Source of the DNA: Streptomyces diastaticus subsp. diastaticus
Lineage (GTDB): Bacteria; Actinomycetota; Actinomycetes; Streptomycetales; Streptomycetaceae
DNA length: 64,000 nucleotides
Reading direction: 5' to 3'
Assembly: GCF_011170125.1 (NCBI RefSeq)
Contig: NZ_BLLN01000003.1
Span: forward strand, 1,246,001-1,310,000
A model generated the notes under the pieces. The model did not search any database and was not told the DNA's origin. It saw nothing but the letters and a program-made list of their open reading frames with translations. Made by a program: the position numbers and the translations under genes. Shown one piece after another: positions 42,326-50,154 of the stretch. The number at the start of each line of letters is the position of its first letter. Positions within the stretch are counted from its first letter, which is position 1.

Positions 42326-43207
42326 GTGACCGAGCAGAGCACCGAGCCCGTCCGGGAGAACGCCGGCGCCCCGGCGCCGCACGCCCCCGCCGTCACCCCC
42401 GCCGACGCCGCCGACGCCGCCCGGCTGGTCTCCTTCGGCCTCCAGCCCCGGCTCCAGCCCGCCCGGGACGCCGAGTACGGAGAACTCCTGCGCCGGTACC
42501 GCGAGGACCCGCCCTTCGCCCGGCTCGCCGACGCCGTCGCCACCGGACTCGGCCTGATCGTCCTGGAGGTCTCCGACCGGGCCGGGATGGCCGTGACCGC
42601 CGCCGAGGACTCCGTCTTCGCGGTCCGCATGGGCGACTACGCCCGGCGCGCCTCCACCGACTCCGCCGACCGTTTCCTGCACGGCCTGGCCCATCTCGCG
42701 CTGGCCGCCATGGCGTTCCCCCGGCCCGAGGACCTCGCCGACGACGGCTACATCGGCCGCGTCACCGTCAACGGCGTGGACGCCTTCGTCCGCCACGCCT
42801 GCCGCAAGCTGGAGGAGCACGCCGAGGAGCGGGGCGACAACACCGACCCGGTCTCCGAAGCCCCCGGCCTGGAGGCGGCCTGGCGCGTCTGGGCCCGGCG
42901 CAGCTCCACCGGCGCCACCAAGGACGCCCGCCGGCTCGCCGGTTCCACCACCGGCATCGTCGGCAAGGCCGCCGCCTTCCTCACCGAGTCCGGCTTCCTC
43001 CAGCGCACCGGCGACGAGGCCGGCGGTACGTACCGCACCACCGCCCGCTACCAGCTCCAGGTCCGCGACCTCGCCGGCGGCGCCGCCATGAGCGAACTGA
43101 TCGCCCTCGGCATCGTCCCCGTCAGCGACGGCACCGCCACCCTGCTCCCGCCCGACGAGGGCGACGACCTCGACCTGGTCGCCGACGCCGGACTGCCCTT
43201 CTCCTGA
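42326..43207 (+). CDS. MukE/MksE (JetB)-like winged-helix subunit
   Basis: A 293-residue protein. After a Pro/Ala-rich start the body is helical with a winged-helix look: FARLADAVATGLGLIVLEVSDRAGMAVTAAEDSVFAVRMGDYA and a later block GKAAAFLTESGFLQRTGDEAGGTYRTTARYQLQVRDLA. Position between the kleisin-like and SMC genes, and size similar to other E subunits (200-300 residues), point to the MksE/JetB role of binding the kleisin and DNA. The GTG at 42326 follows CAGGAGC. Assignment is mainly contextual. Confidence 0.55.
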   Translation: MTEQSTEPVRENAGAPAPHAPAVTPADAADAARLVSFGLQPRLQPARDAEYGELLRRYREDPPFARLADAVATGLGLIVLEVSDRAGMAVTAAEDSVFAVRMGDYARRASTDSADRFLHGLAHLALAAMAFPRPEDLADDGYIGRVTVNGVDAFVRHACRKLEEHAEERGDNTDPVSEAPGLEAAWRVWARRSSTGATKDARRLAGSTTGIVGKAAAFLTESGFLQRTGDEAGGTYRTTARYQLQVRDLAGGAAMSELIALGIVPVSDGTATLLPPDEGDDLDLVADAGLPFS

Positions 43208-43289
43208 CCGGCCCGGCCGCCCGCCCACCGCCTGCCCCCGCCGTCCGGCCGCCGCCGGACCGTACCGATCGCAACGAGAGTCCGCCGCC

Positions 43290-46200
43290 ATGTACGAGCT
43301 GTCCCGGGTCCGTCTCTACTCCATCGGACCCGCAGGCGCCCGGTACGCCGACACCGTCCTGGACCTGCGCGGAGTCGGCAGGGCCGTACCCGAACCGGCC
43401 CCCGCGCAGGCGGAGTTCTTCGAGGAGGAGCCGGTCGGGCCGCCCCGCAGGCCCGCACCCGCCGGCGTCCTCTTCCTGGAGAACGGCGGTGGGAAGTCGG
43501 TGCTGCTCAAGCTGATCTTCTCGGTGATGCTGCCGGGCCACCGCAACACCCTCGGCGGTGCCAGCTCCGGCGTGCTCCGCAAGTTCCTGCTCGCCGACGA
43601 CTGCGGCCACGTCGCCCTGGAGTGGCAGCACACCCTCACCGGCGAGACCGTCGTCGTCGGCAAGGTCAGCGAATGGCGCGGCCGCCAGGTCTCCCACGAC
43701 CCGCGCAAGTTCGCCGAAGCCTGGTACTCCTTCCGCCCCGGGCCCGGCCTCAGCCTCGACTCGCTGCCCGTCGCCGAGTCCACCACCGTCCCCGCACCCG
43801 TCGAAGGCGCCTCCGGGGCACGCGGCAGGCGCCGCACCATGAAGGGGTTCCGCGACGCCCTCACCGACGCCGGGAAGTTCTACCTCCACCTCGACGTGCA
43901 CTGGGAGGAGACCCACGAGCGCTGGACCGAGCACCTCGGCGAACTCGGCCTCGACCCCGAACTCTTCCGCTACCAGCGGGAGATGAACGCCGACGAGGGC
44001 GAGGCGGCCGGCCTCTTCGCGGTCAAGAAGGACTCCGACTTCACCGACCTGCTGCTGCGCGCCGTCACCGACACCCGCGACACCGACGGCCTGGCCGACC
44101 TCGTCCACGGCTTCGGCCACAAACTCGGCCGCCGCGCCGAGCTCATCGCCGAACGCGACTTCACCGCCGGCTCCGTCGACCTCCTCGGCCGCATCGTGGA
44201 GACCACCGCCGAACGCGACCGCAGCCGCGACATCCACGCCGCCGCCGAACGCCGCACCCGCACCCTCGCCCGGGGTCTCGCTGTCCGCGCCCGTCACGAA
44301 CGCGCCCGCACCGGTGACCTCGCCCAGCAGGTCACCACCGCCGCCCACCGCGTCACCGAGGCCGACGGGGCCCGCTCCCACCGCGCCCTGACCGCCGCCG
44401 AACTCGCCTACCGGCACGCCTCGCTCGCCCTCACCGTCGCCGAGAAGGCCGCCGCCGCCCAGCGCCGCGAACTGGCCGACGCCCGCACCCTGCACGCCGC
44501 CTGGCAGGCCGCCGAGGCCGTACTGCGCCACCGCGCCGCCGCCGACCGGTCCACCCGCGTCGCCGACGCCATCCGCGAGGCCGAACGCGACGCGGCCCCG
44601 GCCCTCGCCGCCCGCTCCCAGGCCGCCACCGCGCTCGTCCGCGCCCTCGACGCCGCCGCCCGCGAGGGCGAGGAGGTCGCCACCGAACTGGAGGAGCGCG
44701 CCGCCCACCTCCAGGAGGAGGGCGAGGCCGCCCACCGCGACGCCACCGCCGCCGCCACCGAGGCCCAGCGCGCCCGCAGCGAGACCGGCCACCTGCGCCA
44801 GCGCCTCGCCGAGGTCGAGCAGGAGACCGAGGAGGCCGTACGCGCCGGCTGGCTGGAGGCCGGCGCGGCCGACGCCGACCCCGCCCGGGCCGCCCTCGCC
44901 GCCACCGACGCCGAGCAGGAGGCGGCCGCAGCCTGGGAGAGCGCCCGTGAACGCGCCCACCGCGCCGCCGACCACGCCAAGGAGTGCGCCGCCGACGAGG
45001 CCCGCGCCGACCTGGCCGCCGCCCGCGCCCACGACGCCGCCGACGCCGCCGTCCGCGCCCACGACGCCGAGCAGCGGACCGCCGCCGTCCTCGCCGCCGA
45101 ACCGCGGCTCGCCGAACTCCTCGGCCTGCCCGCGCCCGACGGCGACGAGGGCCCGCTCACCGCCGGTGAACTCGACCGCTCCGCCGACCGCCTCGCCGCC
45201 CTGCTGGACGAGGGCGTCACCGCCGCCGAACGCCAGCTCTTCGACCTGCGCACCGCCGCCGCCGACGACACCCGCATCCTCGGCGCCCTCGGCGACGGCG
45301 GGCTGCTGCCGCCCGGCCCCGACGTCCTCGCCACCGTCGAGTACCTCGGCGAACAGGGCATCCCGGCCCTGCCCGGCTGGCGCTACCTCGCCCAGGCCGT
45401 CGACCCGGCCGAGCACGCCGCCGTCCTCGCCGCCCGGCCCGAACTGGTCGACGGCGTCGTCATCACCGACCCCGACACCCACAGCCGCGCCCGCGCCGTG
45501 CTCTCCGACGCCGCCCTGCTGCCCCGCTCCGCCGTCGCCGTCGGCACCTCCGCCGCCCTCCTGGCCCCCGCGCGGACGGCCGGCGACGCCGAGGAACAGG
45601 GCGTCTTCCTCGTGCCGCCGAACCCGGCCATGCACGACGAGTACGCCGCCGACGAGGAACGCCAGACCCTGCGCGCCCGCGCCGCCGCCCGCGACGAGGA
45701 GATCCGCGCCCTGGCCGCCCGCCTCGCCAAGGACCGGGAGCTGGCCGCCCGGCTCACCTCCTGGCGGACCGGCTGCCCGGCGGGGCACCTCGCCCAGCTC
45801 CGCGCCACCGCCGACCACGCCCAGGAGCACGCGGACACCGCCGCCCACACCCTCCAGCGGGCCCGGGCCGCCCGCGCCGAGGCCGACGAGGCGGCCACCG
45901 AGGCCGCCCGCGTCCGCGACGACAGCCAGGAACGCGCCCAGCGGGCCCGCCGAGCCGCCGACGCCCTCGCCGGTCTCGCCCACCGCCTGCGCGAACGCCC
46001 CCGCTGGCAGGCCGCCCTGCGTGAACTGGCCGAGACCGCCGCCACCAGCGAGGAGCGCGCCCAGACCTGCCTGGACCGGGCCCGCGCCGCCGACGAGGAC
46101 CGCCGCGCCGCCCAGCGTGCCGCCGACGACGCCCGCCGTACCGCCCGCGCCCTGCGCGCCGAACGCGCCGAGATCGCCGGAGTCCCCGACGACGCCCAAC

Positions 46201-47891
46201 TCCCCGCCGCCCCCGACACCCCGCGCGTCTCACTGCCCGCGCTGCGCGAGGCGTACCGCTCCGCCTCCCAGCTGTACGAGAAGGTCGGCGTCGGCGCCGA
46301 CCTCAGGGCGGAGCAGGCCCGCGCGGAGAGCGACGAGTCGGCGGCCCGCGCCGAACTCGACCGGCTCAGCAACAAGGTCCGCAACCGCGCCGCGCAGCTC
46401 CTGGAGGACCCCGACGGCGCCGACGGGCCCTCCCGGCAGGCCGCAGCCGCCCGCGCCGAGGCCCTCGTCCAGATGCTGGAGACCCGCTCGGCCGCCGCCA
46501 GCGAACAGCTCGGCCGGCTGCGTGGCGAGGCCGAACGGCACGCCCCCGAGGAGGGCGAGGCCCACACCGAGCTGCCGCCTGAGCAGGTGCCGGCCGACGT
46601 CGAGGCCGCCCAGCGGCTGTTGCGCGCCGCCACCGCCGAACTCGCCACGCGCACCGACGAACTGGCCGCCGCCCGCGAGGCACACGGCGAGCTCCTGCAC
46701 GCCCACCGCGCCGCCGAGGAGGCCACCGCCGGCTTCGAGGAGACCGCCGCGCTCCTGCGCGACCTGCTCCGCGACCCGCAGGACGCCCGGGACACCGACG
46801 AGGAGCGCGGTGCCCAGCCCCCGGAGCAGTACCCGGGCAGCCTCGACGAGGCCCGCCGCGTCGCCGCCGAGGCCCGCCGCTCCCTGCGCGGCTGCGCCGC
46901 CGACCTCACCGCCGCCGAATCCGCGCTCCGCGAGACCAGCGACATCCTGGTCCGGCACGCCAACTCCACCCGCTACGAGCAGGTCCGCACCCCTGCCCGG
47001 GCCCAGATCCGCGAACTGCCCGCCGCCGCGCTGCCCGAGCACGCGGCCAAGTGGGCCGAGGCGTTCGCGCCCAGGCTGCGGGTCCTCACCGACGAACTCG
47101 ACCAGCTCGAACGCAACCGCGACTCGATCGTGGACCGCCTCCGCGGACTGGTCGAGTCCTCCCTCGCCACCCTCCGCTCCGCCCAGCGCCTGTCCCGGCT
47201 GCCCGAAGGGCTGGGGGAGTGGTCGGGCCAGGAGTTCCTGCGCGTCCGCTTCGAGGAGCCCGACCAGACCACGCTGGTGGAGCGGCTCGGCGAGGTCATC
47301 GACGAGGCCACCAGCACCGCCGTCCGCAAGAACGCCGACCTGCGCCGCGACGGCATGTCGCTGCTGCTGCGCGGCGTCCACGCCGCCCTCCAGCCGCGCG
47401 GCGTCTCCGTCGAGATCCTCAAGCCCGACGCCGTGCTGCGCGCCGAGCGCGTCCCCGTCGGGCAGATGGGCGACGTCTTCTCCGGCGGCCAGCTCCTCAC
47501 CGCCGCCATCGCGCTCTACTGCACGATGGCCGCCCTCCGCAGCAACGACCGGGGCCGTGACAAGCACCGTCACGCCGGCACGCTCTTCCTCGACAACCCC
47601 ATCGGCCGTGCCAACGCCACCTACCTGCTGGAGCTCCAGCGTGCCGTCGCCGACGCCCTCGGCGTCCAGCTCCTGTACACCACCGGCCTCTTCGACACGA
47701 CCGCGCTCGCCGAGTTCCCGCTCGTCATCCGGCTCCGCAACGACGCCGACCTCCGCGCCGGGCTGAAGTACATCAGCGTCGAGGAGCACCTGCGTCCCGG
47801 TCTGCCCCAGCAGGACCCGCAGGAGGAGACGGTGCACGGGGAGATCACGGCCACCCGGATGTTCCGCAAGCCCCAGTCCGACGAGGAGTGA
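43290..47891 (+). CDS. SMC-like ATPase (MukB/MksB/JetC type)
   Basis: A 1533-residue condensin-type ATPase. The N-terminal head has a Walker A at residues 64-71 (LFLENGGGKSVLLKL). A long Ala/Glu/Arg-rich coiled coil runs from about 300 to 1300, interrupted near residues 610-790 by a non-coil region that could be the hinge. The C-terminal head has the ABC signature VFSGGQLLTAAIALYC at about 1396 and the Walker B LFLDNPIGRANATYL at about 1432-1446, where Asn follows Asp. A late block VQLLYTTGLFDTTALAEFP may be the H-loop. Together with the two preceding genes it forms a MukBEF/Wadjet-like complex that should load on DNA and extrude loops. No JetD gene follows. Confidence 0.78.
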   Translation: MYELSRVRLYSIGPAGARYADTVLDLRGVGRAVPEPAPAQAEFFEEEPVGPPRRPAPAGVLFLENGGGKSVLLKLIFSVMLPGHRNTLGGASSGVLRKFLLADDCGHVALEWQHTLTGETVVVGKVSEWRGRQVSHDPRKFAEAWYSFRPGPGLSLDSLPVAESTTVPAPVEGASGARGRRRTMKGFRDALTDAGKFYLHLDVHWEETHERWTEHLGELGLDPELFRYQREMNADEGEAAGLFAVKKDSDFTDLLLRAVTDTRDTDGLADLVHGFGHKLGRRAELIAERDFTAGSVDLLGRIVETTAERDRSRDIHAAAERRTRTLARGLAVRARHERARTGDLAQQVTTAAHRVTEADGARSHRALTAAELAYRHASLALTVAEKAAAAQRRELADARTLHAAWQAAEAVLRHRAAADRSTRVADAIREAERDAAPALAARSQAATALVRALDAAAREGEEVATELEERAAHLQEEGEAAHRDATAAATEAQRARSETGHLRQRLAEVEQETEEAVRAGWLEAGAADADPARAALAATDAEQEAAAAWESARERAHRAADHAKECAADEARADLAAARAHDAADAAVRAHDAEQRTAAVLAAEPRLAELLGLPAPDGDEGPLTAGELDRSADRLAALLDEGVTAAERQLFDLRTAAADDTRILGALGDGGLLPPGPDVLATVEYLGEQGIPALPGWRYLAQAVDPAEHAAVLAARPELVDGVVITDPDTHSRARAVLSDAALLPRSAVAVGTSAALLAPARTAGDAEEQGVFLVPPNPAMHDEYAADEERQTLRARAAARDEEIRALAARLAKDRELAARLTSWRTGCPAGHLAQLRATADHAQEHADTAAHTLQRARAARAEADEAATEAARVRDDSQERAQRARRAADALAGLAHRLRERPRWQAALRELAETAATSEERAQTCLDRARAADEDRRAAQRAADDARRTARALRAERAEIAGVPDDAQLPAAPDTPRVSLPALREAYRSASQLYEKVGVGADLRAEQARAESDESAARAELDRLSNKVRNRAAQLLEDPDGADGPSRQAAAARAEALVQMLETRSAAASEQLGRLRGEAERHAPEEGEAHTELPPEQVPADVEAAQRLLRAATAELATRTDELAAAREAHGELLHAHRAAEEATAGFEETAALLRDLLRDPQDARDTDEERGAQPPEQYPGSLDEARRVAAEARRSLRGCAADLTAAESALRETSDILVRHANSTRYEQVRTPARAQIRELPAAALPEHAAKWAEAFAPRLRVLTDELDQLERNRDSIVDRLRGLVESSLATLRSAQRLSRLPEGLGEWSGQEFLRVRFEEPDQTTLVERLGEVIDEATSTAVRKNADLRRDGMSLLLRGVHAALQPRGVSVEILKPDAVLRAERVPVGQMGDVFSGGQLLTAAIALYCTMAALRSNDRGRDKHRHAGTLFLDNPIGRANATYLLELQRAVADALGVQLLYTTGLFDTTALAEFPLVIRLRNDADLRAGLKYISVEEHLRPGLPQQDPQEETVHGEITATRMFRKPQSDEE

Positions 47892-48929
47892 GGCGCCGGC
47901 CGGGCCTCACACCACGCCACGCGGGGCGGTGGGCGCGGCGGGGCGGGTGGGCGAAGCGGTTCGCCGGTCCCGCCCTTGCCGCCTCTCCACGCCGACGGGG
48001 CCGCTGGACCGGCGGGGAAGGCCGCGGGCGGTCACCGGGAGGGTGAGGGCCGCGGGCGATCAGGCCGATGCCGGCCCCCGACGGCCGCGGTGGTGTTCGC
48101 GGCGGCCGACCTCGTAGCCGCCTCCCGCCTCGGCCGAGACCGAGGGGGGACCAGACCGGGCCGGACGACGACGAACGTGTTGTCGAGGTGTCCAGGTCGC
48201 CGACCAGCAGAAGCGACGCGTCCTCGGACGGGGCCTCGACGTGGTCGCCGTGCGCGCTCTCGGCGCGGTAGTACGGGAGCCCTCATCGCCCTGTTCCCGT
48301 TCCACCGGCCGGCATGGTGGCGGACACGGGACATCGAGGGCTGACCCGCCCGGCAGGTCAGGCCCCGCCGGGTGCGTGGGCAGAGGCTTCTGACGCTCGC
48401 CCCGTGCCAACCGCGCCCCGCGTCCCCAAGCCAGCACACCGGCCTTGCCCGCGCAGGGCCGTCCCGCCGGGCCGGCGGGCGACGGCCGGCCCGGCGTCGC
48501 CGACCCGGCCACGACACACGACCTCGGCAGGGAGCCGGCGGTTGCCGCCCCCACCGTCGCCGGCGCGCGGGGGAGCGGTGGCGGCCTCGACGGGCCGGCC
48601 GCGATCCGCGCACGTCGCTCCGCCGGCCGCCGGCCGCCGAACGGTCCGGCGCCGGGCCGCGCCAGGCGTTCGGGCACGAGGTTCAGCGGCGCGCCGGGCG
48701 GCACGATCCGGCCGAACCGAGGGGACGACCCACGTGGGGCCCGCACGCTGCCCTCGCTGTCCCCCACGGTGACCACGACCGCCTCATGGACCTCCGCCGG
48801 GCCGCCTCCGGCCGGCCGGTTCCCGGCCTCCCGAGGGTGGCCGGCCGAGCCTCCACGCGTCGCTCGCCGGCACCTCGCGAGGCCGACCGCGGCGGGACAG
48901 GTGGTGATCCGGCCGCCGTGCGGTGCCGC
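47892..48929. other. Apparently non-coding region, possibly decayed
   Basis: About 1 kb with no intact gene on either strand; frames are interrupted, and the longest ones are Arg/Pro-rich. Between about 48150 and 48290 on the minus strand, two frames in succession look protein-like: YYRAESAHGDHVE and SEDASLLLVGDLD in one, then DNTFVVVRPGLV in another. This suggests a frameshifted remnant of a small gene. No direct repeats, transposase or tRNA boundary were seen. Confidence 0.35.
48150..48290 (-). pseudogene. Possible frameshifted remnant of a small gene
   Basis: Reading leftward, the segment encodes YYRAESAHGDHVEAPSEDAS then LLLVGDLD. Continuation in a second frame gives LDNTFVVVRPGLV. The two pieces together look like one short protein split by a frameshift near 48175. 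An in-frame TGA lies just before the first piece. The family was not recognised. This is weak evidence from amino-acid composition only. Confidence 0.25.
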
Positions 48930-49652
48930 TCAGGAAGAGTGGGTCAACTCCCGGCTCCGCTCCGAGCCTTGAGTGCCGGAGCGTTCCGCCGTGCCGATCC
49001 GGCGGGCCGCGGCCCTCACGCCGGAGCCGCCTCCGGACCGGGCACAGGCGCCGCGGTCCACCCCGGGGGCGTCACCCGCCGGCTCGCCCCCGCGCTCTGG
49101 ACCCTTGCCCGCGCGCTCCGGTGCCGGGACCGGGTCACCGCCGTCCCGCCCGCGCCGCTCCCCGTCGGAGGCCGCGGACCGCGTGCCCGCCGACGGGTCG
49201 GGTATCCGGACGCCGGAGCGGGCCGCCCGCCGGGCCGCGCGGCGCTCCCGGCGGCGTTCGCGGCGCAGCTCCCGGGCCGTGCTGCCCGGTGCCGAGACCA
49301 CGCCGTGCCGCTGGTTCCACACCTGGCGGGTGACCCAGACGTCCAGCACCGCCCAGGTCGCCGCGATGGTGCTGGCCACGCCGCTGAGCACCATCGGGAA
49401 GGCCAGCCAGGACTCCGCCAGCGTGGCCAGGAAGGCGACCATCGCCTGTATCAGCGTCAGCGCCACGATGAGCACCGCGCGCACCGCCGCCGTACGCACC
49501 GGATCGGGCATCCGGGGGCGCACCGCGGGCTCCTCCACCCACAGCGGCGGCCGGTCCGGCTGTCCGCTCCCCTCCGCCCGGCGCGGTCCGGGCACCCGCC
49601 CGCCCGGCTCGCCCCGCTCCGCCGAAGTCCTCCGACGCTCCGCCGTCGCCAT
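48930..49652 (-). CDS. Hypothetical two-helix membrane protein
   Basis: A 240-residue protein. The N-terminus (MATAERRRTSAERGEPGG) is hydrophilic. Two membrane helices lie at about residues 55-75 and 82-105 (VRAVLIVALTLIQAMVAFLATLAESWLAFPMVLSGVASTIAATWAVLDVWV). An Arg-rich segment ERRRERRAARRAARSG and a low-complexity tail follow. The hydrophobic hairpin and W-x-QRHGVVSAPGS segment look real; the tail beyond residue 150 is low complexity and may be poorly conserved. Divergent from the conservon, 502 bases away. Function unknown. Confidence 0.62.
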   Translation of the reverse strand: MATAERRRTSAERGEPGGRVPGPRRAEGSGQPDRPPLWVEEPAVRPRMPDPVRTAAVRAVLIVALTLIQAMVAFLATLAESWLAFPMVLSGVASTIAATWAVLDVWVTRQVWNQRHGVVSAPGSTARELRRERRRERRAARRAARSGVRIPDPSAGTRSAASDGERRGRDGGDPVPAPERAGKGPERGGEPAGDAPGVDRGACARSGGGSGVRAAARRIGTAERSGTQGSERSRELTHSS

Positions 49653-50154
49653 CAGTCCGTCACTCCCCGCCTGCCTTGCCGTCAGCCGACCGGCGTCGGG
49701 CCGAACCCGCGCCGTCATCAGTCTGGCTGCCCGCCTTCGTCCGCTTTACGCCGCCGCCGTCGAGATCCGGCGGCCGCCGGTCCGCGCCGGCGCACCCCTC
49801 CCGTACCAACTCCGCACACCGCGTACACGACTCGTACAGAAGGACGCGCGGAGCACTCCGATGATTCCCGATCCGGCGGGTGAGATGTCGGAAGTGACCA
49901 GGGAGATGCCCGGAATCGGCCGGTCCGGGCGGCGGCCGGCCCGTGTCCGGGGGACTCACCCGACCGTCGGAGAACGGCCCACCGGTCACGCCGACGTCGC
50001 CGAACGGCGGGAACCGGCCGCCGCCGCCCGGTCCCGGGCGGAAAACCTCCCCGACGCCTCTTCGATCACCCCTGTGTCAGTAGTAGGCTCGCGCCGCTTG
50101 TTGACGCACGGATGTGCACCCCGGACACCAGCGGGGGACGGACTGGGGGAGGCC
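49653..50154. promoter_or_regulatory. Divergent promoter region upstream of the conservon
   Basis: A 502-base gap. Frames within are low-complexity. Close to cvnA, TAGTAGGCTCG at about 50089-50099 could supply a -10 (TAGGCT) for a leader of some 55 bases, with GGGGGAGG at 50145-50152 as the ribosome site. No other structure noted. Confidence 0.4.

Noticed and set aside
43122..46199. 1025-codon open frame on the minus strand inside the SMC-like gene
   Set aside because: It is a GC-skew shadow: Gly/Ala/Val-rich, no domain, while the plus frame has Walker motifs and strong third-base GC.
48372..49883. 503-codon plus-strand frame over the decayed region
   Set aside because: Almost entirely Arg/Pro/Gly/Ala with no recognisable fold; it also runs over the membrane-protein gene on the other strand.
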